Positions 56,464 through 64,000 of a stretch of 64,000 nt of DNA are shown here, piece by piece (position 1 is the first letter of the stretch; each line of letters starts with the position of its first letter). Source of the stretch: Sinorhizobium meliloti (GTDB lineage: Bacteria > Pseudomonadota > Alphaproteobacteria > Rhizobiales > Rhizobiaceae); assembly GCF_035610345.1 (NCBI RefSeq), contig NZ_CP141212.1, positions 253,976 to 317,975 of the forward strand, given 5' to 3'. A model generated the notes under the pieces. That model saw only the letters and a list, made by a program, of their open reading frames with translations. It did not search any database and had not been told where the DNA came from. The translations under genes were made by a program, and so were the position numbers.

Positions 56464-57318
56464 TCACTCGCCCTCGGCGATGCGGCGCCGTTTCTCGGCG
56501 ATGGCGACGGTCAGCGCCATGGCGAAGGCCATGCTGGCGGAGAGCGAACGGAAGCCGGCATGATCGGCCTCGACCAGTTCGAACCAGACCCTGGAGGATT
56601 CGGCGAGCGGCGAGAAGGCGGAGTCGGTCAGCGAGACAACGGGTACCTTGCGGTTGGCGAGCAAGCGCGCCTGGCTGGCGCTTTCCGACGCGTAGGGCGA
56701 GAAGCTGACGGCAAAGGCGGCATCCTCCTTTGTCGCCATGGCCAGCATGTCCTCGTCGATCCCCGCGGCCGTTCCGACATGCTGATACTTCACCTTCAGC
56801 TTGCCGAAAGCATAGGCCATGTAGCTGGAAATCGGATAGGAGCGCCGCTTGGCGATGAGATAGATCGTGTTCGCCTTTGCGAGAATGCCGACGGCGCGCT
56901 CGAATGCGTCCGGATCGACCGAGGTCGCGATGTTGTCGAGCGAGCGATGGGCGGCGGCAACGAAGCCGTTGAAGATCGATCCGCTTTCGAGCTTGCTGTG
57001 ATCGTTCTGGCGCAGCGCCTTCAGCCGTTCCTCGTAGCCGGGCGTGCGCTCCCGCAGGCGTGCGCGAAAAATCTGCTGCAGGCTCGAAAAGCCTTCGAAG
57101 CCGAAGTGCTGGGCGAAGCGCACGAGCGTCGAGGGCTGGACGTCGGCCGAAGTCGCAATACTCGCCGCCGTCCCGAAGGCGATCTCGTCCGGATTGTCGA
57201 GCGAGTAGGCGGCCACCTGTTTCAGCCGTTTCGGCAGCTGCGCCTTGCGCTCGAGGATAACCGCCTTCAGCGTTTCGAAATCCTGCGGGAGATCGGCAAT
57301 CGTTTCAGGCGTGGGCAT
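56464..57318 (-). CDS. iolR: RpiR/MurR-family repressor of inositol catabolism
   Basis: 284 residues. N-terminal HTH_6 domain (AYSLDNPDEIAFGTAASIAT, VQPSTLVRFAQHFGFEGFSS) and a C-terminal SIS sugar-phosphate-binding domain (ANTIYLIAKRRSYPISSYMA; AVSFSPYASESASQARLLAN). In S. meliloti the RpiR-type IolR represses the iol genes. It is encoded next to iolC on the same strand, 119 bases upstream of it. Confidence 0.92.
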   Translation of the reverse strand: MPTPETIADLPQDFETLKAVILERKAQLPKRLKQVAAYSLDNPDEIAFGTAASIATSADVQPSTLVRFAQHFGFEGFSSLQQIFRARLRERTPGYEERLKALRQNDHSKLESGSIFNGFVAAAHRSLDNIATSVDPDAFERAVGILAKANTIYLIAKRRSYPISSYMAYAFGKLKVKYQHVGTAAGIDEDMLAMATKEDAAFAVSFSPYASESASQARLLANRKVPVVSLTDSAFSPLAESSRVWFELVEADHAGFRSLSASMAFAMALTVAIAEKRRRIAEGE

Positions 57319-57382
57319 CGTTCGGGCCTCCGGCTCGTTCTCGTCGTTTGCCTCAGTTTAATCGACTAACCATTGCAGCGAT

Positions 57383-57396
57383 AGAATGGACGTTCC
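57383..57396. promoter_or_regulatory. Candidate IolR site upstream of iolR
   Basis: On the reverse strand this reads GGAA-CGTCCA-TTCT, the same form as the iolC and iolY sites. It lies 65 bases before the iolR start and may mediate autoregulation. Confidence 0.5.
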
Positions 57397-57433
57397 ATTT
57401 TGGTTCCTTATTCAGCGGGAAGTGCGCAAGCCC

Positions 57434-57570
57434 GCATCGCCTCAGGCTTGTCCCCCGCAGGCGGGGCAAGGAAACTCGCGGCGCTACCTTCGCCGACATG
57501 ACCGCCGGCCAACCATCGGGCACGTCCCCTCTCCCGCGCGCGGGGAGAGGGTTAGGGTGAGGGGCAAGGA
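57434..57570. repeat. Compound intergenic repeat between iolR and iolY
   Basis: TCCCCCGCAGGCGGGGCAAG is the first hairpin block. GGGCACGTCCCCTCTCCCGC through GCGGGGAGAGGGTTAGGGTG is the second. It matches the iolD-iolE copy in both order and wording. Confidence 0.65.
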
Positions 57571-57593
57571 CAACAGCGAGTCGGACGTCAAGA

Positions 57594-58724
57594 TCAGCCA
57601 ATCTCCACCCACTCGTTCGTCCTTGCAGAGTGATAGGTTGCGGAAAGGACCTTCTGGACTTCGTAGCCCTCGCGGAAATCGGTCGAGGTTTTGCCGCCCT
57701 TGGCGATCGCTTCCAGGAACTCGTTGGCCTCGATCGCCTTCAGCTCGTTGAAGCCGATCTGGTGGCCCGGTGCCACGCAGAAGGCTCCGTAGGGCGGATG
57801 CTCCGGTCCCGCCCAGATCGTCCGGAAGCCGCGGCTCCTGATGTCGTCGCCCGCGGAGTAGACCCTGATCTCGTTGAGCCGCTCCTGGGTGAAGACGATG
57901 CTTCCCTTGGAGCCGTAAATCTCGAAATCGTGCTGCATCTTGCGGCCGGTCGCGATCCAGCTCGCTTCGAAGCTTCCGCTCGCGCCGCTCTCGAAACGGA
58001 CGAAGGCCCTCGTGACGTCGTCGACCTCGACCGTCCGGCTCTCTGTGGCGCCGCGCGTGACAGGGCGCTGCGGAACGTGGATGACGGTCTCTGCCAGTAC
58101 GGACCGGATCGGCCCGACGAGATGGCGCATGCAGGCGATCATGTGGCTGCCGATGTCGGCGAGCGCACCGCCGCCGCTACGCGGGTCCAGCCGCCAACCC
58201 CACGGAACGCTCTCATCAGCCATGAAATCTTCCGCATGAATGCCGCGAAACGACCGTATTTCGCCGATCTCGCCGCTTTCGATAATGTCCCTGGCGAGAA
58301 AAATGAGCGGGTTCTTGAGATAGTTGAAGCCGACCTGGGTGACGACGCCGGCCCTTTGCGCGGCGGCGACCATCTCGGCGCAGTCGGCGACAGTCGGTGC
58401 CAGCGGCTTTTCGCAATAGACGTGCTTGCCGTGTGCAATCGCAGCGAGCGCCATTTCCTTGTGCAGGAGGTTCGGCGTGGTGATGTCGATGATGTCGATC
58501 TCGGGATCGGTCAGAAGTTCGCGCCAGTCGGCCGTCGCCTTGCGGAAGCCGAGTTGTCCGCGGGCCGCCTCCGCGCCCTCCTGCGTCACGTCCGCGACGG
58601 ATACGAGATCCAGCTCGAAGGGCAGGCCGAAGACTCGTGACGCAATCGTGAACCCAAGGGCATGCGCCTTGCCCATGAAGCCCGTCCCGATCAGGCCAAT
58701 GCCCAGCCTGCGCTTGCCGCTCAT
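57594..58724 (-). CDS. iolY: Gfo/Idh/MocA-family dehydrogenase, probably inositol-linked
   Basis: 376 residues. Rossmann motif RLGIGLIGTGFMGKAHALGF and the active-site YCEKPLAPTVADCAEMV (EKP). C-terminal GGGALADIGSHMIACMRHLV is typical. In S. meliloti the gene at this position next to iolR is iolY, proposed to act on an inositol. A GGAA-N6-TTC site before its start supports control by IolR. Exact substrate unproven. Confidence 0.85.
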   Translation of the reverse strand: MSGKRRLGIGLIGTGFMGKAHALGFTIASRVFGLPFELDLVSVADVTQEGAEAARGQLGFRKATADWRELLTDPEIDIIDITTPNLLHKEMALAAIAHGKHVYCEKPLAPTVADCAEMVAAAQRAGVVTQVGFNYLKNPLIFLARDIIESGEIGEIRSFRGIHAEDFMADESVPWGWRLDPRSGGGALADIGSHMIACMRHLVGPIRSVLAETVIHVPQRPVTRGATESRTVEVDDVTRAFVRFESGASGSFEASWIATGRKMQHDFEIYGSKGSIVFTQERLNEIRVYSAGDDIRSRGFRTIWAGPEHPPYGAFCVAPGHQIGFNELKAIEANEFLEAIAKGGKTSTDFREGYEVQKVLSATYHSARTNEWVEIG

Positions 58725-58795
58725 CTCGTTTCTCCCGGGCCAAGCCCTGTCTGTGCTCGGCGAAATGAAATGAAATGCGCGCGAATTGTCAATAT

Positions 58796-58809
58796 GGAAT
58801 ATTTGTTCG
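58796..58809. promoter_or_regulatory. Candidate IolR site upstream of iolY
   Basis: GGAA-TATTTG-TTCG has the same form as the iolC sites. On the reverse strand it is followed directly by CCATATTGACA. TTGACA (58787-58792) is a likely -35 box of iolY, so binding would block transcription. Confidence 0.55.
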
Positions 58810-58974
58810 AAAATCCGGTCCCGCGTGCCTGATGGAACAGGGCGTGTCCGCCCGGTCCGCTATGCTTGGGCAGAATGTGTTAACGCATTTTTACCATGTT
58901 GCGTTGAAACATCACTGGTGACGGTGGTGGACGAATCGCTTTCATATGGCGGGGCGAAATCGGAGTGATCGAGC

Positions 58975-59790
58975 ATGTGCCGTTGGGCAGCCTATCGCGG
59001 AGAGCCGCTTTATCTCGAAGAACTCGTGACGTCGCCCAAGCATTCCCTGATCGAGCAATCCCATTGCGCCGTCAGGGCGAAAACGGCGACCAATGGCGAC
59101 GGCTTCGGAATAGCGTGGTACGGCGACCGTCCTGAGCCGGGCCGCTACCGGGACATCCTGCCCGCCTGGTCGGATTGCAATCTCAAGAGCATTGCGAGGC
59201 AGATTCGCTCTCCGCTGTTCCTCGCCCATGTTCGCGCGGCCACCGGCGGCGGCACGCGCCGCGACAATTGCCATCCCTTCGTCTTCGGCCGCTGGTCCTT
59301 CATGCATAATGGGCAGATCGGCGATTTCGAGCATTTGCGGCGGCCGATGGAGACCATGCTCGACAACGAGCTCTATTCGGCGCGCAGCGGCACGACGGAT
59401 TCGGAGCTGCTCTTCCTGCTTGCCCTGCAGTTCGGTCTCGACCGTGATCCCCTCGGTGCCGTTGCCGAGGCGCTCGCCTTCGTCGAGCGGCTTGCCGAAC
59501 GCCTGGGACGCCCGGCACTCGTGCGCTTCACGGCGGCCTTCTCCGACGGCCGCGATCTTTATGCGGTCCGCTATGCCACGGATTGGAAAGCTCCCACGCT
59601 CTATGCAGGTCCGATGGGGTCGAGTGGCGGCTATTGCCTCGTCTCCGAGCCGCTCAATGACGATGACAGCGCCTGGGTGGAGGTTCCGGACGGATCCGCG
59701 ATCATCGTCGGGGAAAACGGCGTCGACGTTCGCCTTTTCGGGACGGCCGACCTGGCAATAGCGCCCACCTCCGGCCTGTCCTCAGGATGA
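58975..59790 (+). CDS. Class II glutamine amidotransferase (YafJ/EgtC-like)
   Basis: 271 residues. The N-terminal nucleophile is Cys2 (MCRWAAYRGEPLYLEEL). Other Ntn-hydrolase features: GDGFGIAWYGDRPEPGRYRD, FLAHVRAATGGGTRRDNCHP and WSFMHNGQIGDFEHLRRPME. It has only the glutaminase domain, so it must act as a peptidase or gamma-glutamyl hydrolase, or deliver ammonia to an unknown partner. No egtB or egtD is adjacent. It converges on coaBC (9-base overlap). Confidence 0.9.
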   Translation: MCRWAAYRGEPLYLEELVTSPKHSLIEQSHCAVRAKTATNGDGFGIAWYGDRPEPGRYRDILPAWSDCNLKSIARQIRSPLFLAHVRAATGGGTRRDNCHPFVFGRWSFMHNGQIGDFEHLRRPMETMLDNELYSARSGTTDSELLFLLALQFGLDRDPLGAVAEALAFVERLAERLGRPALVRFTAAFSDGRDLYAVRYATDWKAPTLYAGPMGSSGGYCLVSEPLNDDDSAWVEVPDGSAIIVGENGVDVRLFGTADLAIAPTSGLSSG

Positions 59791-60987
59791 AAGCTTCGCC
59801 GCGATCAGCGCGGCGAGCTTCGCCGCGACATCGTCCTTGCCCATTTCCGGCCATTCCTCGGTACCGTCACGGCCGATCAGCTTAACCCGATTGCGGTCGC
59901 CGCCCATGATGCCGGTTGCGGGCGAAACGTCGTTGGCCAGAATGTAATCGGCCCCCTTCTTCTGGAGCTTGGCGCGGCCGTTCTCGGCGACGTTCTCGGT
60001 CTCGGCGGCAAAGCCGATCACGAGCTTGGGCCGCGATGCGTGGTGGCCGACGGTCTTCAGGATATCGGGATTCTCTGCAAGCTGCAGCGGAGGAGGGGCC
60101 TCGCCCGGCCGCTTCTTGATCTTGTTGCCGGCGGCCAATGCGACGCGCCAGTCGGCGACGGCTGCCACCATGACGGCCACATCGGCCGGCAGCGCGGCCA
60201 ACACCGCATCGCGCATCTCCTCGGCGCGCTCGACCCGTACGACGCGGACGCCGGCGGGGTCCGCGATCGTCACCGGCCCGGAAACGAGCGTGACCTCGGC
60301 GCCGAGCCGCGCCAGTGCTGCGGCGATCGCGTGGCCCTGCTTGCCGGACGACCGGTTGGCGATGTAGCGCACCGGATCGATTGGCTCGTGCGTCGGTCCG
60401 GATGTGACGATGGCCTTGCGACCGGCGAGCGGGCCTGCTCCGTTGAAAAATTCCTCGACCGCCGCGACGATCTCCAGAGCTTCGGCCATGCGGCCTTCCC
60501 CTGCCTCGCCGCTCTCGGCCATTTCGCCAGTGGCAGGTCCGACGAAGCGGACGCCGTCGCCGGCGAGCGTCGCGCGGTTGCGGTGCGTGGCCGGGTGCGA
60601 CCACATCCTCGGGTTCATCGCCGGCGCGAGCAGCACCGGTCGGTCGGTCGCCAGGAGCACCGTCGAGGCGAGGTCGTCGGCGTGACCGTGCGCCATCTTT
60701 GCCATCAGGTCGGCCGTTGCCGGGGCCACGACCACGAGATCGCAATGCCGCGCCAGCCGGATGTGACCGACATCCTGCTCGTCCTCGCGCGAGAAAAGCT
60801 CCGTGAAAACGTGAGAGGCCGAAAGCGCGCCAACGGTCAGCGGCGTGACGAAACGCTGCGCCGCCGCCGTCATCACCGGGCGCACGTCGGCACCGCGCTC
60901 GCGCAGGCGGCGGATCAGGTCGAGGCTCTTATAGGCCGCGATTCCGCCGGCTATGATGAGAAGAATGCGCTTGCCCGACAGTGTCAT
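59782..60987 (-). CDS. coaBC: Bifunctional phosphopantothenoylcysteine decarboxylase/synthetase
   Basis: 401 residues, full length. The CoaC flavoprotein half starts MTLSGKRILLIIAGGIAAYK and has the VVAPATADLMAKMAHG and APAMNPRMWSHPAT blocks. The CoaB half has VTSGPTHEPIDPVRYIANRS, GIMGGDRNRVKLI and the lysine-bearing KKGADYILANDVS. It makes 4'-phosphopantetheine for CoA. Start chosen at MTLSGK; the N-terminal extension lacks similarity. Confidence 0.95.
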   Translation of the reverse strand: MTLSGKRILLIIAGGIAAYKSLDLIRRLRERGADVRPVMTAAAQRFVTPLTVGALSASHVFTELFSREDEQDVGHIRLARHCDLVVVAPATADLMAKMAHGHADDLASTVLLATDRPVLLAPAMNPRMWSHPATHRNRATLAGDGVRFVGPATGEMAESGEAGEGRMAEALEIVAAVEEFFNGAGPLAGRKAIVTSGPTHEPIDPVRYIANRSSGKQGHAIAAALARLGAEVTLVSGPVTIADPAGVRVVRVERAEEMRDAVLAALPADVAVMVAAVADWRVALAAGNKIKKRPGEAPPPLQLAENPDILKTVGHHASRPKLVIGFAAETENVAENGRAKLQKKGADYILANDVSPATGIMGGDRNRVKLIGRDGTEEWPEMGKDDVAAKLAALIAAKLSS

Positions 60988-61111
60988 TCCGCTTCGGCTC
61001 CAGCCGCTCCCGTTCGTTTCCGGCGACCCTACTCGACCGTCTTCCCGCACGCAATTGCGCGCCTGATTTCGAGTGCAGGCCGAATTTGAAGCTTGACTTT
61101 CCGCGCTTCAC

Positions 61112-61128
61112 GTAACACGTTGAGTTAC
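61112..61128. promoter_or_regulatory. Candidate Rrf2 operator GTAAC-N7-GTTAC
   Basis: GTAACACGTTGAGTTAC directly abuts the ATG at 61129. TTGACT at 61093-61098 is a -35-like box. This is a probable autoregulatory site of the Rrf2 gene. Confidence 0.5.
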
Positions 61129-61587
61129 ATGAAACGCGATAGCCGACTTTCCATTACTTTGCATGCGCTCCTCCACATGGCGGAGCGTGAAACCATCACC
61201 TCGGAGGAGTTGGCAGCCTGCCTCTCCACCAATCCCGTCGTGGTCCGACGCACCATGGCGGGTTTACGGGAAGCGGGTCTCGTCCGCTCCGAAAAGGGGC
61301 ATGGCGGAGGCTGGTCGCTCGTGCGCGATCTCGCAACCATCAGCCTTGCGGACGTGCATGCCGCGCTCGGTGAACCGCCCGTGTTTGCGATCGGCAACCG
61401 AACCGAGGCTCCCGGCTGTGTGGTGGAGCAGGCGGTCAATGCCGCGATGGACGGAGCGCTCCGGGATGCCGAGGCGCTTCTCATGCAGCGATTGGAACGA
61501 ATAAGCCTCGCAGATCTTTCAAACGATTTCCAGCGACGAATGGCGATCCGTCGCCAGCAGATGAAGGAGCAGAACCATGGCGGTTGA
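61129..61587 (+). CDS. Rrf2-family transcriptional regulator
   Basis: 152 residues. HTH: SRLSITLHALLHMAERETIT, SSEELAACLSTN-like TSEELAACLSTNPVVVRRTM, wing SEKGHGGGWSLVRDLATISL. Only two cysteines, in LAACLS and PGCVVEQ, so it lacks the three-cysteine Fe-S cluster of IscR and NsrR. It resembles the YwnA type, where a single cysteine can sense thiol modification. The stop overlaps the oxidoreductase start by 11 bases. Confidence 0.9.
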   Translation: MKRDSRLSITLHALLHMAERETITSEELAACLSTNPVVVRRTMAGLREAGLVRSEKGHGGGWSLVRDLATISLADVHAALGEPPVFAIGNRTEAPGCVVEQAVNAAMDGALRDAEALLMQRLERISLADLSNDFQRRMAIRRQQMKEQNHGG

Positions 61588-62482
61588 TGTGATGCCGGTA
61601 GACGTGGCGATCGTGGGTGGAAGCTATGCAGGGCTGTCGGCGGCACTGCAATTGGCCAGAGCCAGACGCTCCGTGGTCGTCGTCGATGCGGGCGCGCGCA
61701 GGAACCGCTTTGCCGAATCGTCGCATGGGTTCCTCAGCCGGGACGGCGAGGCGCCTGCGACGATCGCGGCGCACGGCCGGGAACAGTTGCTGGCCTATCC
61801 CAATGTGCGTTTCGTCGAAGGAACGGCCGATACGGCGCGCCGCGACGGCGCCAATCTGGTCGTCTCGGTGCAGGGCGAAAAGATCGCGGCGCGGCGGCTG
61901 ATCCTGGCAACGGGCGTCGTCGATGAGCTGCCGTCGATACCGGGGCTTCAGGAACGCTGGGGCCGCGCCGTCTTTCATTGCCCCTATTGCCATGGTTATG
62001 AGCTCGGGCAGGGCCGCATCGGCGTTCTCGCAACCGGTGAGTCCAGTTTTCACCAGGCCATGATGCTGCCGGACTGGGGGCCGACCACCCTTTTCGCCAA
62101 TGGAGCGTTCGAGCCCGATGCCGCTCAGGCCGCCATGCTGGAAGCGCGCGGTGTGGAGATCGAAAGGGAGAGGGTCGTCGCTGTCGACGGAGCGAAGGCG
62201 AGCGTGGTTCTCGATGGCGGCCGGACCGTTTCTCTCGAAGGCCTGTTCGTCGCGTCGCGCACCCGCATGGCGAGCGATCTGCCTGCAGCGCTCGGCTGCG
62301 AATTCGAGGACGGGCCGCTCGGACCCTATATCCGGACGAACGAGGCAAAGGAGACGAGCGTCGAGCGCATCTATGCCTGTGGCGATGCCGCGCGGGGCGC
62401 GGGCTCGGTCTCGCATGCGGTCGGCGATGGCGTCACGGCAGCCGTGGCCGCGCATAAGTCACTGATTTTCGACGTACACTGA
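61577..62482 (+). CDS. FAD-dependent thioredoxin-reductase-like oxidoreductase
   Basis: 301 residues. FAD site VDVAIVGGSYAGLSAALQLA and terminal YACGDAARGAGSVSHAVGDG. A CPYCHGYE motif gives the redox CxxC with a conserved neighbouring His. The NADPH site seems degenerate (GVLATGESSFHQAMMLPDWG). It is coupled to the Rrf2 gene and probably handles an electrophile or thiol stress. Confidence 0.9.
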   Translation: MAVDVMPVDVAIVGGSYAGLSAALQLARARRSVVVVDAGARRNRFAESSHGFLSRDGEAPATIAAHGREQLLAYPNVRFVEGTADTARRDGANLVVSVQGEKIAARRLILATGVVDELPSIPGLQERWGRAVFHCPYCHGYELGQGRIGVLATGESSFHQAMMLPDWGPTTLFANGAFEPDAAQAAMLEARGVEIERERVVAVDGAKASVVLDGGRTVSLEGLFVASRTRMASDLPAALGCEFEDGPLGPYIRTNEAKETSVERIYACGDAARGAGSVSHAVGDGVTAAVAAHKSLIFDVH

Positions 62483-62486
62483 GCCT

Positions 62487-63194
62487 TCATTCCGCCGTTT
62501 GATGAGCGCCGGCGGCGAGGAGGAGGCGCTCGATCCGCCGGAACCCTCGCCTTTTAGCATGGGCGAGGGGCGTAACGCCTTCGCCGTCCGCCAGATCGAC
62601 ATCCGCACCGGCCTCGATCAGCAGCCTGACGATGTCCGTATGGCTGTCGCCTCCGTTGCCGAGGATGATCGCCTCGAGGAGCGCCGTCCAGCCGAGGCGG
62701 TTTACATGGTCGACGGCAACCCCGGCATCGATCAGCGTCTTCACGGTTTCGACATGGCCGCGCTCGGCGGCTGGAATGAGGGCGGTGCCGCCGTAGCGGT
62801 TGGTGCTTTTGAGATCGGCGCCATGCGCGAGCGTCATCTTCAATATTTCGAGATGGCCGCGCGCGCCGGCATAGAGATAAGGGCTGTCCTCGATGCGGTC
62901 CTTGGCATTGACGTCGGCACCGGCCGCGATGAGAGCCCTTGCGGCCTCGATATTGTTCTCATGCGTGGCGATGAGCAGGGCCGTCGCGCCTGTTTCGTCG
63001 CGCGCATCCACGTGTGCGCCGCGCTCTACGAGAGCGCTGATTTCGGCGGCATTGCCCAGCCGGGCGGCCGTGAGGAGTTCTTTATCCAGCATGGCGGCCT
63101 TCGCGACCCCTGTTAGACTGAAAAGAGTGACGAGAGCGATGACGGCGTAGCGCAGCAGGCCTCGTGCAGCCGATCTCTGAAGCGGGATGAACAT
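62487..63194 (-). CDS. Exported ankyrin-repeat protein
   Basis: 235 residues with N-terminal signal GLLRYAVIALVTLFSLTGVA. There follow about five ankyrin repeats (TAARLGNAAEISALVERGAH, DETGATALLIATHENNIEAA, NRYGGTALIPAAERGHVETV, NRLGWTALLEAIILGNGGDS). It should bind a periplasmic protein partner. It is downstream of the SDR gene (2-base gap) and converges on the oxidoreductase. Confidence 0.9.
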   Translation of the reverse strand: MFIPLQRSAARGLLRYAVIALVTLFSLTGVAKAAMLDKELLTAARLGNAAEISALVERGAHVDARDETGATALLIATHENNIEAARALIAAGADVNAKDRIEDSPYLYAGARGHLEILKMTLAHGADLKSTNRYGGTALIPAAERGHVETVKTLIDAGVAVDHVNRLGWTALLEAIILGNGGDSHTDIVRLLIEAGADVDLADGEGVTPLAHAKRRGFRRIERLLLAAGAHQTAE

Positions 63195-63196
63195 GG

Positions 63197-63976
63197 TCAG
63201 AGCATCGAACGGCTGAGCCCGCCGTCGACGGGCAGCGCAATCCCGGTGATGTAGGCGGCCTGCCGGCTTGCGAGAAAGGCTGCGGCAGCACCGAACTCGG
63301 CCGGCGTCCCATAGCGCCCGACCGGAATTTCCGACTGGCTGCGCACTGCAACGGTTTCGACGCTGACGCCCTCGGCCTCCGCATCCTTGCGATCGAAGCT
63401 CAGGGTCCGGTCCGTCGCAAGCCGGCCGGGCAGGAGCATGTTGACGGTCACGCCGTCGGCTGCCACCTCGCTGGCGAGCGTCTTCATCCAGCCGGCAAGC
63501 GCGCTGCGCAACGCGTTGGACGCCGTCAGGCCAGGGATCGGCTCGCGGATGCTGGTGGAGGCGACGGCAACGATGCGGCCGAAGCGGCGCTCCCGCATGG
63601 ACGGCAGCAGGCGGTGCGAAATGCGCATGCCGGAAAGCACCATCGCCTCGAACTGGGCCCGCCAGAAGCCGGGATCGATGTCGGCAGCATTCGTCGGCGG
63701 CGGACCGCCACCGTTCAGCACCAGAATATCGATCTGTCCGAATGAAGCGGCGAGCCGATCGAGGAAGGGGTCGACGACTTCAGGCTTTGCCAGGTCCAGC
63801 GAAAAGCCGGCAGCATTCGGGCCGATTTCCGCTGCGGCCTTCGCTGCGGTTTCGACGTTCCGGCCGGTCAGCGCGACCGCAACGCCTTCCCCCGCAAGCG
63901 CTTCGGCGATACCGCGCCCGAGCCCTTTGCTGCCACCGAGAACGAGCGCCTTTTTGCCGCTAATGCCGAGATCCAT
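63197..63976 (-). CDS. SDR-family protein lacking the catalytic Tyr-Lys pair
   Basis: 259 residues. Cofactor site KALVLGGSKGLGRGIAEALA and LNGGGPPPTNAADIDPGFW are intact. The usual YxxxK is replaced by LTASN in REPIPGLTASNALRSALAGW, where Leu and Asn stand in for Tyr and Lys. C-terminal YITGIALPVDGGLSRSML is normal. The homologue group is widespread, and its reaction, if any, is unknown. Upstream partner of the ankyrin gene. Confidence 0.88.
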   Translation of the reverse strand: MDLGISGKKALVLGGSKGLGRGIAEALAGEGVAVALTGRNVETAAKAAAEIGPNAAGFSLDLAKPEVVDPFLDRLAASFGQIDILVLNGGGPPPTNAADIDPGFWRAQFEAMVLSGMRISHRLLPSMRERRFGRIVAVASTSIREPIPGLTASNALRSALAGWMKTLASEVAADGVTVNMLLPGRLATDRTLSFDRKDAEAEGVSVETVAVRSQSEIPVGRYGTPAEFGAAAAFLASRQAAYITGIALPVDGGLSRSML

Positions 63977-64000
63977 ATTCCTTCCTCCTGCTTTGATCGA

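Overview
The window looks like a chromosomal segment of a Sinorhizobium (Ensifer) species, close to S. meliloti. The reasons are high GC content, a phospholipid N-methyltransferase gene (pmtA), the rhizobial inositol block iolY-iolR-iolC-iolD-iolE-iolB, the dnaN-rsmI-yraN-gshB order, and several families of rhizobial intergenic palindromic repeats. I assigned this from recognised proteins and gene order, not from a database search. I saw no rRNA, tRNA or CRISPR array.

Layout. 0-11 kb: a cut membrane gene, an MmyB-type XRE regulator, xseA, a quinone-reductase-like gene, two exporter or transferase genes each paired with a divergent MarR regulator (4 kb and 7 kb), an M29 aminopeptidase, ybaK, a Spx/ArsC-like gene, an aromatic aminotransferase and an AstE-like deacylase. 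11-13 kb: an accessory pocket with a VapBC toxin-antitoxin pair and a truncated phage-type DUF5131 gene. It is bounded by a duplication of the last codons of guaA, so it is probably a small remnant of an island integrated at the 3' end of guaA. 13-18 kb: guaA, mtnN, a thioesterase, tspO and a GNAT gene. 16.9-23.3 kb: a periplasmic imelysin / dihaem cytochrome / imelysin-like / DUF1513 group with a corA gene inside it. 23.4-33.3 kb: housekeeping genes (rsmB, rlpA-like, queG, uppP, pyrF, pmtA), several oxidoreductases and a 53-residue secreted peptide gene.

33.5-34.6 kb is a second accessory pocket: a BrnT-type toxin with an XRE antitoxin, two mosaic repeats and the tail of an IS5-type transposase, all just downstream of dnaN. 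34.6-41.3 kb: dnaN, rsmI, yraN, gshB, comM and cysK. 41.4-50 kb: four small-molecule exporter genes (two LysE, two EamA) with Lrp and AraC regulators beside them, plus dut, prfC, an XRE-sensor gene, an epimerase and a GFA gene. 50.4-58.7 kb: inositol catabolism. IolB, IolE, IolD and an IolC-aldolase fusion carry inositol-derived intermediates toward central metabolism. IolR (RpiR family) probably represses the set through GGAA-N6-TTC sites that I find before iolC, iolR and iolY. 58.9-64 kb: a class II amidotransferase, coaBC, an Rrf2 regulator with a thioredoxin-reductase-like partner, an ankyrin-repeat exported protein and an atypical SDR.

The parts most worth a second look are the guaA-linked mini-island, the neighbouring nucleotidyltransferase-like protein with a four-cysteine cluster, the imelysin locus with corA inside it, and the brnT promoter that appears to drive a leaderless toxin mRNA.
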